A stretch of 18,455 nucleotides of DNA from Candidatus Nomurabacteria bacterium (GCA_943356455.1 CALRFB010000011.1:1-18455); one strand, 5' to 3'. Positions 10,358-18,155 are shown, counted from the first letter of the stretch. The notes: generated by a model not told the origin, from the letters alone. Numbers and translations: made by a program.

Positions 10358-11158
10358 TTAGAAATAACCAAGCAAGCTTGTTACGGTTACATTAAGGAAG
10401 AAAGCGAGGATAGTACCAAAAATCAAAAATGGCGCAAAAGGTAAATACATTTTTTTTGTGGCATTACGGCCTAGTATGATAATCAGGAAAACACCAATCA
10501 GAGCCCCAGTCCAGAAACTGAGCACAAGAGCAGCAAAACCTCGTTCAGCACCAAGCATAAATCCAATAGCTATGGCGAGTTTTACGTCACCAAAACCGAG
10601 CCAGGCTCCTTTAGAAACTGCCCAGAGAATGAATAATGGTAATGCAACGAGTGGCCCAGCAAGAATTGCATTTAATGTGGCAGTGTGAAAATGCACGCTA
10701 CCAAAATTACTCAAAAAAAGTCCAATGAATGTGATGAATATCAATGGATAAACTAAATTGTTAGGTATGATTTTGTGGCGAATATCGTATCCGACGATTA
10801 CCAACATAATCGCAAATATTAAAGTGTAAAATGCAATAAAGTAAGTGAAAATAGCACCAGATAGTGGCAAGAAAAAAGCAAAGCGAGAAACGAGCATGAG
10901 CAAGATCGCACCCATGCTAAACTCTATGATCGGATAGACGATAGAAATCGGTGTATGACAGTCACGGCATTTGCCACGCAGGCCGAGATAAGAAAATATC
11001 GGCACAAGTTCGTACCAAGACAAGTTTCTGGCACAGGTCAGACAACCACTTCTCCCTCCAAAACCACGGCCGCTGTTATGTCGGAAAATAATAACATTTA
11101 AAAAGCTACCGAGAACGGTACCAAAAAGAAATATAACGACAGGTATGAAATACTCCAT
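10358..11158 (-). CDS. pilD: Prepilin peptidase / N-methyltransferase PilD
   Basis: A 266-residue bitopic-to-polytopic membrane enzyme that cleaves pilin leaders after Gly and methylates the new N-terminus. I start it at the ATG at 11158 (MEYFIPVV), because the longer open frame overlaps the pilin terminator and pilin gene. Both aspartates of this aspartic-protease family are present: D125 in GYDIRHKIIPN and D191 in GFGDVKL. The N-terminal methylase region is intact, with the FGTVLGSFLNVIIFR signature (12-26) and zinc-binding cysteines C39, C42, C64 and C67. About eight hydrophobic segments are visible. It opens a five-gene run with the four minor pilins and has a perfect extended -10 box 7 bases before the ATG, just downstream of the major-pilin terminator. 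Confidence 0.95.
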   Translation of the reverse strand: MEYFIPVVIFLFGTVLGSFLNVIIFRHNSGRGFGGRSGCLTCARNLSWYELVPIFSYLGLRGKCRDCHTPISIVYPIIEFSMGAILLMLVSRFAFFLPLSGAIFTYFIAFYTLIFAIMLVIVGYDIRHKIIPNNLVYPLIFITFIGLFLSNFGSVHFHTATLNAILAGPLVALPLFILWAVSKGAWLGFGDVKLAIAIGFMLGAERGFAALVLSFWTGALIGVFLIIILGRNATKKMYLPFAPFLIFGTILAFFLNVTVTSLLGYF

Positions 11159-11165
11159 TGCAAGA

Positions 11166-11174
11166 ATTATACCA
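11166..11174 (-). promoter_or_regulatory. Extended -10 promoter of pilD-minor pilin operon
   Basis: The minus strand reads TGGTATAAT, ending 7 bases before the pilD ATG (11158); the predicted leader is about 0-1 nt. It lies between the pilA terminator and pilD, so it would restart transcription for pilD and the minor pilins. No good -35 was found. Confidence 0.7.
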
Positions 11175-11206
11175 CCGAGCACGATTTTTCTGCAGAAAGT
11201 GCGTGG

Positions 11207-11242
11207 AAAAGAAAAAAGCCCTGTGAGGGGCTTTTTTCTTTT
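11207..11242 (-). terminator. Strong intrinsic terminator of the major pilin gene
   Basis: A 15-base arm AAAAGAAAAAAGCCC pairs perfectly with GGGCTTTTTTCTTTT around a 6-base loop. On the minus strand the GC core is followed by a run of T residues. One arm overlaps the pilA stop codon, so the terminator begins right at the end of translation. This separates abundant pilin mRNA from the low-level pilD and minor-pilin genes. Confidence 0.88.
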
Positions 11243-11693
11243 ATCGACACTCTGTTCCTGTTGGAGCGTTTGGGATTTTCCCCGCAAACCCGCTGCTGTC
11301 GATACAGAAAGTATCGGCAGTAAACAAAGTTGTGTATGCATAGTACTGTTGTGAATTAGTTCCACCCACAACACAAGTAACTGTTTGGCTATTGGCGTTT
11401 GCTGCTGCCACCATGAGATTTTCAAATTTGGTGAGAGTACCAGTAGTCGCTGGGGTATACGAACCTGTTGCACACAAGCCGGCATAACTAAGATTTGTCT
11501 CATCGTAATAGTTCTCAGCCTCAGCGCGTGCGCTCGACATAGACGTTATGGCACTAGCGTCGCGAGCTTTTTCTCGAGCAGTTCGGAGGTTGGTGATAAC
11601 CATTGCCGCCAAAATACCGATAATTGCAATAACGACGAGAAGTTCGATCAATGTAAAACCTTGTTGAAGCTTTTTGTTCATTGTAAAAGTCAT
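11241..11693 (-). CDS. pilA: Major type IV pilin (PilA/GspG-like)
   Basis: A 150-residue prepilin. The leader has MNKKLQQG, cleaved after G12, then FTLIELLVVIAIIGILAAMV with Glu at mature position 5 (E17): the textbook N-terminus. The helix runs on to about residue 63 (RAEAENYY). The globular part (about 70-150) has four cysteines, two of them close to the C-terminus. Two ATGs are possible, 11693 (MTFTMNKK) and 11681 (MNKKLQQG); the second gives the more usual short leader, and neither has a Shine-Dalgarno. I rank it as the filament subunit because it has the canonical pilin sequence, its own promoter and a strong terminator, and sits alone between pilC and pilD. The mature protein is about 138 residues. 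Confidence 0.92.
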   Translation of the reverse strand: MTFTMNKKLQQGFTLIELLVVIAIIGILAAMVITNLRTAREKARDASAITSMSSARAEAENYYDETNLSYAGLCATGSYTPATTGTLTKFENLMVAAANANSQTVTCVVGGTNSQQYYAYTTLFTADTFCIDSSGFAGKIPNAPTGTECR

Positions 11694-11715
11694 AAGTTAT
11701 ATTTGTACAATTAAT

Positions 11716-11724
11716 AGTATACCA
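11716..11724 (-). promoter_or_regulatory. Extended -10 promoter of the major pilin gene
   Basis: The minus strand reads TGGTATACT in the 75-base pilC-pilA gap, 22 bases before the first ATG. The predicted leader is about 15 nt (about 27 nt to the second ATG). It is AT-rich without a Shine-Dalgarno, so this is the one predicted transcript with a real, short leader. A TTGGTACA sequence lies roughly 18-20 bases upstream as a weak -35 candidate. Confidence 0.6.
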
Positions 11725-11768
11725 CTCCTGCGCTCTCCTTGTACCAATAGCGGTGTGTGGATAACGAA

Positions 11769-12968
11769 TTATTGAATCGAACTTGCAATGTTGTATATCG
11801 GGACCAAAATTGATGAGAGTAAAATACCGACACCAATACCGAGAACAACAATCATTATCGGCTCGATCAAGCTGACCAATGTATCGACCATGTCATCAAC
11901 TTCGCGTTTATAAAAATGCGCCATCGTTCTGAGAATTTGTCCGAGCGAACCAGTTTCTTCACCAGTTTTCATCATCTGAACCATGATTTGTGGAATCATT
12001 GGTTCACGGCCTAGTGCATCTGAAAGTGCGGAGCCGCCCTTGACTGCCTCTGCCGTATTTTTCAAAATCAAACTATATGCCTGTGAGCCGACAACGTTGC
12101 CCGTGATCTCGATAGCATGCACAATCGGAATACCAGACGAGATCATAGTGTCGAGGTTGTCCGCAATACGTGACAAGAAAAGTTTTTGGTACAGTTTTCC
12201 AAAAAGCGGAATAGTGAGGCGGAGTTTGTCGAGGTAGAGTTTCCCCTTCTCTCGACGCGACAACATAAAACCGTATAGTGCCACGAGGACAAGCGCTATC
12301 AAAAGAAATACTCCGTAATCGACAAAGAAATTGGAAATACCGATGATGATTCTTGTATACACAGGAATATCTTGGCCAGACTCGAGGATGATTTCTGAAA
12401 GTTTCGGAATAACCATAACCATCATCAAAATCATGACAGCAACGAATACGATAATAACGAATGCAGGGTAGATAAGGGCGTTGCGGGTTTTTGACGTAAG
12501 TTCGTATTGACGATCGAGGTAGTCCGCAAGGTAGCTAAATGTTTTAGTAAGCGTTCCGGACTCTTCACCAGCTTGCACCATGTTTGTATAAAATTCTGTA
12601 AAAATATCTGGGTGTTTTGCGAGTGAGCCGGAAATAGAGGTACCGGCTTGCAAATCGTCCACCACCTGCGTCAGATGTTTTCGCAGAGTTTTATTTTCAG
12701 TGTTCGATGCGAGCATTGAAAATGCTTTGAGGGCAGAGACTTGAGCCTCGAACAGTGTCGATATCTGTCGTGACAAAATAACAATGTCTTTCTGTGGAAC
12801 ATGCGTAAATATTTCGGTCTGCAAACCTTTCTCGTCTTCGCTTTTTATAGAAACGACAACGAGTCCACGACGTTGGAGTGCACTGATAGCCAAATCACGT
12901 GAAGACGCTTCGACAGTGCCCTCTTTTTTATCACCCTTATCTGAAATTGCTTTATATCGAAATACCAT
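11769..12968 (-). CDS. pilC: Type IV pilus inner-membrane platform protein PilC
   Basis: A 399-residue GspF-family protein, the membrane platform on which the PilB and PilT motors act. Residues 1-60 form the N-terminal MVFRYKAISDKGDKKEG region. Two GspF repeats follow (about 66-189 and 267-391). Each carries the family motif: MVQAGEESGTL (130-140) and MMKTGEETGSL (332-342). Membrane helices are near 168-188, 220-236 and 369-391. Length is typical. The ATG is one base after the pilT stop (TAA-T-ATG), so the two are translationally coupled. It ends the receiver-pilT-pilC unit; pilA then has its own promoter. Confidence 0.96.
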   Translation of the reverse strand: MVFRYKAISDKGDKKEGTVEASSRDLAISALQRRGLVVVSIKSEDEKGLQTEIFTHVPQKDIVILSRQISTLFEAQVSALKAFSMLASNTENKTLRKHLTQVVDDLQAGTSISGSLAKHPDIFTEFYTNMVQAGEESGTLTKTFSYLADYLDRQYELTSKTRNALIYPAFVIIVFVAVMILMMVMVIPKLSEIILESGQDIPVYTRIIIGISNFFVDYGVFLLIALVLVALYGFMLSRREKGKLYLDKLRLTIPLFGKLYQKLFLSRIADNLDTMISSGIPIVHAIEITGNVVGSQAYSLILKNTAEAVKGGSALSDALGREPMIPQIMVQMMKTGEETGSLGQILRTMAHFYKREVDDMVDTLVSLIEPIMIVVLGIGVGILLSSILVPIYNIASSIQ

Positions 12969-12969
12969 A

Positions 12970-14034
12970 TTACATCAGGCGCTCGAGCGCTTTTGGATTA
13001 AGTGAGTGCAAGTAAGCGTCTTCCACTGTGATTTCACCTTTCTGTACAAGCTCAATCAGTGATCGGTTCATGTCTACCATGCCTTGTTCGTATCCTGTTT
13101 CGATAACGATATCGATTTCATGTGTCCGTTTTTCACGAATCAAGTTTGCCACGGCATTGTTGTTTATGAGCAGTTCGTACGCTGGTATTTGTCCACCAGA
13201 GATGCGGGGTATGAGTCTTTGCGAGAAAATACCGAGGAGTGAGTTCGAGAGTTGAACTCGGATCTGCCCCTGCTGTTCAGCCGGAAAAGAGTCGATAATA
13301 CGATCAATAGTTTGTGCAGCATTGTTTGTATGTAGTGTTGAAAAAACCAAGTGTCCAGTTTCTGCAGCGGTAACTGCGGTTGATATAGTTTCAGGTTCAC
13401 GCATTTCGCCAACCATGATAACGTTTACGTCTTCTCGAAACGCGGACCTGAGTGCGGAATGAAAATCTTTCGTATTGATACCGACGGCACGCTGATCGAT
13501 AATAGACCTTTTGGCTTCGTATACGTATTCGATCGGATCTTCGATAGTAACGATGTGCTCTGCGCGCTCTTCATTGATCATTGAGATCATGGCAGCAAGG
13601 GTAGTTGATTTTCCTTGACCAACTGGACCAACAACCAAAAAGAAACCCTGTTTCTTGCGAGCAAGTGTACCGAGTATTGGCGGCAAATTGAGCTCTTCCA
13701 GAGTTCGAACGTGTGGTATCAGACGAAGTGCAATAGAAAAACCATTCTGTGCCATGAAGCCATTGCCGCGCAAACGTTGTTCGCCGTTGTTGTAGCTATA
13801 TGAAAAATCTACTTCAAGCGTATTTAAGAACTGATTGAATTTTTCTTCATCTTTGAGGAGTACTTTTAAAAGTCCGAGTACGTCATTGTTGTCATAGACT
13901 TTGCGAGTAACTAAAAAAATAAGCTGCCCCGTTACTCGGATAGCTGGGTGGCGTCCTGCACCTATGTGAATATCTGATCCGTTTTCTCGGACAGCGGTTA
14001 GTATGAGTTCGTTTAATTCTTGTGTGTAATCCAT
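12970..14034 (-). CDS. pilT: Type IV pilus retraction ATPase PilT
   Basis: A 354-residue hexameric motor ATPase. It has the PilT N-terminal start (SDIHIGAGRHPAIRVTG, 20-36), Walker A GPVGQGKS (136-143), the Asp box IEDPIEY (164-170), Walker B VIMVGE with E210, and the His box TGHLVFSTLHTNNA with H228 and H235. NLIREKRTHEI (297-307) is the C-terminal PilT region. Its Walker A differs from the usual GPTGSGKS by V and Q, but GxxxxGK[ST] is kept, so it should bind nucleotide. PilT depolymerises the filament and powers twitching and DNA uptake in known systems. It lies after the receiver gene (9-base gap) and before pilC. PilT is chosen over PilB because it lacks the large N-terminal domain and C-terminal zinc region. 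Confidence 0.95.
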   Translation of the reverse strand: MDYTQELNELILTAVRENGSDIHIGAGRHPAIRVTGQLIFLVTRKVYDNNDVLGLLKVLLKDEEKFNQFLNTLEVDFSYSYNNGEQRLRGNGFMAQNGFSIALRLIPHVRTLEELNLPPILGTLARKKQGFFLVVGPVGQGKSTTLAAMISMINEERAEHIVTIEDPIEYVYEAKRSIIDQRAVGINTKDFHSALRSAFREDVNVIMVGEMREPETISTAVTAAETGHLVFSTLHTNNAAQTIDRIIDSFPAEQQGQIRVQLSNSLLGIFSQRLIPRISGGQIPAYELLINNNAVANLIREKRTHEIDIVIETGYEQGMVDMNRSLIELVQKGEITVEDAYLHSLNPKALERLM

Positions 14035-14043
14035 TGTGTAAAA

Positions 14044-14439
14044 TTATTTATCGCCAACTATTTTCATTACTTCGGTGACGACTTCCGAAGGCGTCATACT
14101 TGCCTTGACGATATATCCTGACGCACCGAGCGATTCTCCAAGCTTGATATCTGACTGCTGTCCACGGTTTGAAAGAATAATTTTGATCGTCGCTGGTATA
14201 AGCTTTTCATCTTTCAGAACTTTAAGAAGTTCAAAACCGTCCATTCCCGGCATAAGCACATCGAGCAACATGATATCGGGCACGTATCCCCCGCGCATCA
14301 TTTCAAGTACTTTGTCAGGATTTGGTGCTGTTGCAACTTCAAAATTCGATTGCGAAAATTTCAATGCATACATATCGAGCAGAAATGCATCGTCATCGAC
14401 AATCAAAACTTTATGTTTTTTTGCTGGAGTATCAGCCAT
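14044..14439 (-). CDS. Stand-alone CheY-like response regulator
   Basis: A 131-residue single receiver domain with no output domain. The acidic pocket is D15-D16-D17 (VLIVDDDAF), the phospho-acceptor is D60 in MLLDVLMPGMDGFE, the switch residue is S90 and the conserved lysine is K112 (YIVKAS). All residues needed for phosphorylation are therefore present. Family members act by protein contact after phosphotransfer. No histidine kinase is in the window. Its place between pilB and pilT, ahead of pilT in one transcription unit with its own promoter, suggests control of a motor or the platform; this is inference. Target and kinase are unknown. Confidence 0.93.
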   Translation of the reverse strand: MADTPAKKHKVLIVDDDAFLLDMYALKFSQSNFEVATAPNPDKVLEMMRGGYVPDIMLLDVLMPGMDGFELLKVLKDEKLIPATIKIILSNRGQQSDIKLGESLGASGYIVKASMTPSEVVTEVMKIVGDK

Positions 14440-14447
14440 GTATAGTA

Positions 14448-14475
14448 ATTATAGTACACCCGACTACCAAGTAAA
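14448..14475 (-). promoter_or_regulatory. Promoter of receiver-pilT-pilC unit
   Basis: On the minus strand, TTTACT (14470-14475) is followed after 16 bases by a perfect TATAAT (14448-14453). The -10 ends 8 bases before the receiver ATG (14439), so the leader would be about 2 nt. Unlike the other sites it has no TGn extension, but it has a fair -35. The promoter begins within 2 bases of the pilB stop. Confidence 0.65.
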
Positions 14476-14476
14476 C

Positions 14477-16204
14477 CTACTGTATGTTGAAATTGTAGAC
14501 TTCTTGGAGCGGCACAATCCCCTTGGCGGACTTCAAAATCGCATCTTCACGCATAAGGAGCATGCCTTTTTTGCGAGCGATATTGTAAATGTCGATTTCA
14601 TTTGGTGTTTTCAATATAACCTCCTGCATATCTTTGTCTACGGCAAACATTTCAAATACAGCAACACGACCTCGTGTGCCAGACGGGCAGTCTGACGTCG
14701 GTTGAGATTCGTAAAGTGGAGCGTTGAGATTGAGATCTTTTTTGAATTCTGCTGGCAAATCCGCAAATTGCTTTTCGAGCATCTGACTAAGTGCGCCATC
14801 TACAGGCATTTCTTTTTGGGCACCTGAACAAATAACACGAGTAAGACGTTGCGCAATCGAAAGGATAAGTGTTGGTGCAATCAGGTACGGATCAACACCC
14901 ATGTCTACAAGACGAGGTACTACACCGAGGGCATTGTTGGTATGAAGTGTCGAAAGCACAAGGTGTCCAGTGAGAGCCGCCTGGATGGCAAGCTCGGCTG
15001 TTTCTTTGTCACGAATTTCACCCACCATGATGATATTTGGGTCCTGACGAAGAACAGAGCGTAAACCAGATGCAAATGTATAGCCGATTTCTGGCATAAC
15101 TTGAGATTGATTTACATCTGGCATATGGTATTCAACTGGATCTTCGAGCGAAACAACGTTTGCAGACTCACGATTGAGTTCATTTAACATCGAGTACAGC
15201 GTCGTGGTTTTACCTGAACCAGTCGGGCCAGTGATGAGGATCAGACCGTACGGTTTCTTGAGTGCATCACGAATCATTTGTTTATTGAGGTCAGAAAGTT
15301 CAAGTTTGTCGAGCGGTAAAACACCGCGCTCAGAATCGAGAATACGCATTACAACTTTTTCGCCATAGTACGTTGGCAATGTCGAAACACGAAAATCTAT
15401 TTTACGACCAGAAACTTTGGCACTAAAACCTCCGTCCTGTGGTTTACGTTTTTCATCGAGGCGAAGTTTTGCCAAAATCTTGATACGCGCGACAATTCCG
15501 GCATAGACATTGAGTGGCAATACGAGTGACGTGTGCAAAACACCATCAACACGGAAACGAACTTTAACTTGCTCCCCTGTATTTTCGATGTGTATGTCGG
15601 AAGCATTACCCTCGGTTGCGTGATTGATGATAACCGCCACGATTTTGATTATTGGTGCATCTTCAACAATTTTTTCTTCGTCCCGAGTATCTTTTTTCGG
15701 CATATCAACATCGACGTTTGCGGTTGCGCTCGCTATTTCAACATCGAGTTCTGAAAGTGCTTCGTCAACTTCTGTCGAAATACCTTGGTAGCTATTTAAA
15801 ACCAACTGATAGTCGTCTGGTGCAATAAGGAATACTTTATAGGGAATATTCATGCGCACAGATATAAACTGCAATGCGTCAGTGGCTTGCATATTGTCGG
15901 GGTCGAGCATGCCGACTTCGAGCACTCCGTCCGTCATACCAACCGGCACCATGCTGTAATGTTTCGCAGAATCTTCTGGAATGTATTTTAAAATATCTGC
16001 TGTTATACCTTTCTTGTCTACTTTTTTAAACGGTACTCCAAAATAATCACTCTTGAGGCGAGCAATATCTGTTGGGGAAAGTCCAGCTTCGACAAGTGCA
16101 GCATCGACATTGCAGTCGAAACGTTCTTGGGCAATGCGCGAAATAGAAGAGATTTGCTCTTCTTTAATAATCTTATTTTTTGCAAGATGCTCGAGAAAGC
16201 TCAT
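14477..16204 (-). CDS. pilB: Type IV pilus assembly (extension) ATPase PilB
   Basis: A 575-residue GspE/PilB motor. The N-terminal GspE domain (about 1-140) has ALVEAGLSPTDIARLK and an FGVPF stretch, but lacks the RLG motif of c-di-GMP-binding MshEN domains. A variable acidic linker (about 143-180) follows. The ATPase core has Walker A GPTGSGKT (326-333), the Asp box SLEDPVEYH (352-360), Walker B IIMVGE with E396, and the His box TGHLVLSTLHTNN (412-424). PilB drives subunit addition from the cytoplasm through PilC. The C-terminal zinc site is degenerate: only C459 and C506 remain where family members usually have two CxxC pairs. The gene follows the PilP-like gene by 6 bases. Confidence 0.96.
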   Translation of the reverse strand: MSFLEHLAKNKIIKEEQISSISRIAQERFDCNVDAALVEAGLSPTDIARLKSDYFGVPFKKVDKKGITADILKYIPEDSAKHYSMVPVGMTDGVLEVGMLDPDNMQATDALQFISVRMNIPYKVFLIAPDDYQLVLNSYQGISTEVDEALSELDVEIASATANVDVDMPKKDTRDEEKIVEDAPIIKIVAVIINHATEGNASDIHIENTGEQVKVRFRVDGVLHTSLVLPLNVYAGIVARIKILAKLRLDEKRKPQDGGFSAKVSGRKIDFRVSTLPTYYGEKVVMRILDSERGVLPLDKLELSDLNKQMIRDALKKPYGLILITGPTGSGKTTTLYSMLNELNRESANVVSLEDPVEYHMPDVNQSQVMPEIGYTFASGLRSVLRQDPNIIMVGEIRDKETAELAIQAALTGHLVLSTLHTNNALGVVPRLVDMGVDPYLIAPTLILSIAQRLTRVICSGAQKEMPVDGALSQMLEKQFADLPAEFKKDLNLNAPLYESQPTSDCPSGTRGRVAVFEMFAVDKDMQEVILKTPNEIDIYNIARKKGMLLMREDAILKSAKGIVPLQEVYNFNIQ

Positions 16205-16210
16205 ATGGAG

Positions 16211-16906
16211 CTATTGAGCGGTTTTAAATTGGACAACGTCACCATAGACAGTGGCGCCATTGAGCTCGACCGCGGCGCGGACGTAGAAAGTAGTATTTGC
16301 AGTCAGGCCTGTTAGTGTTGCCGTAAATGATGAGTCTGTGCCAGTTTGTTTTGTTGTTTTATTTATTGCGTTTTGATTGGTCCCCCATTCAAACCAGCGA
16401 CTAGATGTACCGATAATGATTGTTGAAGCACTAACTGTTGCAGAACGTTGCCCGACATTTTGTACGCCACTGGTTGTTACAGCTGAAGCTGGTGCAATAA
16501 TGTCTGCTGGCAATCCTCCAATGCCACCCATGTTATTTGTAGCTGTCGGATCTGCTGCTATCATGCCCACGTCTACACCTATCGGAGCGAAAGGGTTAGG
16601 TCGGCCAACATCCGTCGGTTCAGGCAAGTCTTGCGACATATCTTTGAGGGCAAGAAATTCAGGTTTATCAAAAATATCTGTATTGAGCTTTATCTGATCA
16701 AGGTTGTTTATCTGACGAAGTACAGATTGGATAGTTTGGTCTGTTGTTGTATTCCCCTGTGGAATAGTAACAGCGGTATTGGTGACTTGCGACTGAAGTA
16801 GTGGGTCTGTTTGACCGTTTGCACTGTTACCAAAAGCAATATAACCGAATACAGACAGTATGCCAGCGGTGAGTAAAATAGAAATGATTTTGGTTGATGA
16901 TTTCAT
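16211..16906 (-). CDS. PilP-like alignment protein with C-terminal fibronectin type III-like domain
   Basis: A 231-residue exported protein at the pilP position, directly between pilO and pilB. An N-terminal hydrophobic segment (about 7-25) is a signal anchor; there is no lipobox cysteine, and the protein has no cysteines. A PilP-like segment contains IFDKPEFLALKDM (78-90) and VGRPNPFAPIG (100-110), reminiscent of the RNPF/P-type motifs of PilP. After a glycine/alanine-rich linker (about 126-150), residues about 155-229 look like a fibronectin type III domain, with WFEWG, LTGLTANTTFYVRA and VVQFKT. PilP normally bridges PilO to the secretin PilQ; no secretin gene is in the window, so the Fn3 part may contact the cell wall or filament instead. 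Function is inferred from position and these motifs. Confidence 0.72.
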   Translation of the reverse strand: MKSSTKIISILLTAGILSVFGYIAFGNSANGQTDPLLQSQVTNTAVTIPQGNTTTDQTIQSVLRQINNLDQIKLNTDIFDKPEFLALKDMSQDLPEPTDVGRPNPFAPIGVDVGMIAADPTATNNMGGIGGLPADIIAPASAVTTSGVQNVGQRSATVSASTIIIGTSSRWFEWGTNQNAINKTTKQTGTDSSFTATLTGLTANTTFYVRAAVELNGATVYGDVVQFKTAQ

Positions 16907-16907
16907 A

Positions 16908-17504
16908 CTAGTTTATAGATTTAAGCCAATAAATCTTTGCTTTTATTTCAAACCTATAGACATCTTTGGAGTCCTGAGCGTCAAACGTAACTGAAGAAAT
17001 ATCTATGATACGGAGGTTTTTTTCCATATCTCCGACAAGCTTGGTGAAATTGGCAAACGTGCCAGTAAATGTCATTGTCAGGTTAAACGTATTATAGTCC
17101 TTTTTAGACTCTTGGGCGGTTTTATTGTCTCTGATGGGCACAGTTGCGGTGGCTGTAGTGGTAGTATTTGCTTTAGCTTGCTGGTCAACATCGAACTTTA
17201 CGGCATTTAAAATAACACCATATTGTTTTGCTGTGCGGTCTACGTCGATAATAAGTTTGATATTGTCCAGATTATCTGGCATCAATTTTCCAAGACGATC
17301 AACAAGGGATGTATCGAGTGCATTGTATGTTGTTGCAAGCTTGTCTCGTTTTTTGAGTGCTGCATCGAGTTTCGTGGTCGCATCTTGTAGTTTACCGACT
17401 TCGACACTTACGCCTTTGGCTTCATCGTACATCGGCTTGGTATATAAAAAATACGAGCCTACGGAAAGCATTACTAACAAAAATGGAATAATAAATTTAC
17501 TCAT
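16908..17504 (-). CDS. pilO: Type IV pilus alignment protein PilO
   Basis: A 198-residue bitopic protein. One membrane helix (about 4-22) is followed by a coiled coil (about 28-75, EVGKLQDATTKLDAALKKRD). The family-like LGKLMPDNLDNIKLIIDVDR (71-90) leads into a C-terminal domain of ferredoxin-like type. In known systems PilO dimerises with PilN outside the membrane and links PilM/PilN to PilP. A threonine/alanine-rich loop at about 113-122 looks like a linker. There are no cysteines. It starts one base after the pilN stop and ends one base before the next gene. Identification rests on topology, this segment and gene order. Confidence 0.88.
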   Translation of the reverse strand: MSKFIIPFLLVMLSVGSYFLYTKPMYDEAKGVSVEVGKLQDATTKLDAALKKRDKLATTYNALDTSLVDRLGKLMPDNLDNIKLIIDVDRTAKQYGVILNAVKFDVDQQAKANTTTTATATVPIRDNKTAQESKKDYNTFNLTMTFTGTFANFTKLVGDMEKNLRIIDISSVTFDAQDSKDVYRFEIKAKIYWLKSIN

Positions 17505-17505
17505 A

Positions 17506-18141
17506 CTATTGTGGTTGTGACGGATCGCTTGTTAATCTGCTGATGTAGGTCGAATACGATACGAGATCAGCGTCGACTGAAAATGTGAGATCGAAAGATA
17601 CGCGAGCTCTATCGTCGAGGTTGAGGTTCGAGAAAATCGGATTGATGAAATAGGTATTTTTATTGGCTCCGACGCCAGCGAGTACGTCTGACTGCGATGC
17701 TATTGCCGCATAATTTACAGCTCGCCCTGCCATCTTAATCGCGATCTGGCTTCCACTTGTAGAAGCTTGCGAAAGGTCAAACTTGGTAAACTGAACTGTT
17801 TTAAGCGAAAGCTGTGCGAGTTTGGCAAAAATTGGCGAGACAAGAGTATGTCTTGCCAAAACATCGTTTGACGCAATAATACGTTTATCGAGCACAGCCA
17901 CCTGTCGAAGAAAGTCAGCATCAAATGTTTTAGTTTTTGTTGCGATTTCTGCAGTTAGTGTGTCGCGTTGTTTTATCATGGATACTTTATAAAAATAAGA
18001 GCCACCAAACAAAATTACCGCAATAACAAAAAGTATTGTCGCGCCAACGCTAAATATACTTGCCGAACCGCGAGTAACCGGAGCACGGGCTTCGGTGATA
18101 GGTTTTTTGGGAATAAATGATGTTTGAAACTGTTGATCCAT
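17506..18141 (-). CDS. pilN: Type IV pilus alignment protein PilN
   Basis: A 211-residue bitopic protein when started at the ATG at 18141 (MDQQFQTS). A TTG two codons upstream is also in frame but less likely. The cytoplasmic N-terminus includes SFIPKKP, which probably plays the part of the INLLP motif that PilM grips in other bacteria; this is inference. A membrane helix lies near 29-50, followed by a coiled coil (about 54-100) and a C-terminal ferredoxin-like region. There are no cysteines. It is the first gene of the pilN-pilO-PilP-like-pilB run, and a predicted promoter lies 14 bases before the ATG. The low similarity typical of PilN means gene order carries much of the weight. Confidence 0.85.
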   Translation of the reverse strand: MDQQFQTSFIPKKPITEARAPVTRGSASIFSVGATILFVIAVILFGGSYFYKVSMIKQRDTLTAEIATKTKTFDADFLRQVAVLDKRIIASNDVLARHTLVSPIFAKLAQLSLKTVQFTKFDLSQASTSGSQIAIKMAGRAVNYAAIASQSDVLAGVGANKNTYFINPIFSNLNLDDRARVSFDLTFSVDADLVSYSTYISRLTSDPSQPQ

Positions 18142-18155
18142 ATGCAATTACGTTT

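Noticed and set aside
11159..11503. Longer pilD reading frame upstream of 11158
   Set aside because: It overlaps the pilA gene and its terminator, has no membrane-enzyme character, and a promoter box sits right before the inner ATG.
13241..13259. Inverted repeat GAGTTC...GAACTC inside pilT
   Set aside because: Only 6 bases per arm, within a conserved coding stretch; expected by chance.
16211..16906. Lipoprotein signal in the PilP-like protein
   Set aside because: There is no cysteine anywhere in the protein, so lipidation as in classical PilP is impossible.
16908..16925. TATAAA before the PilP-like gene as a promoter
   Set aside because: It consists of the last pilO codons, lacks TGn and a -35, and sits inside a tightly coupled operon.
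18142..18147. pilN starting at TTG (18147)
   Set aside because: An ATG lies two codons downstream in frame; TTG would be preferred only for a strictly leaderless start, and rare start codons are unlikely there.
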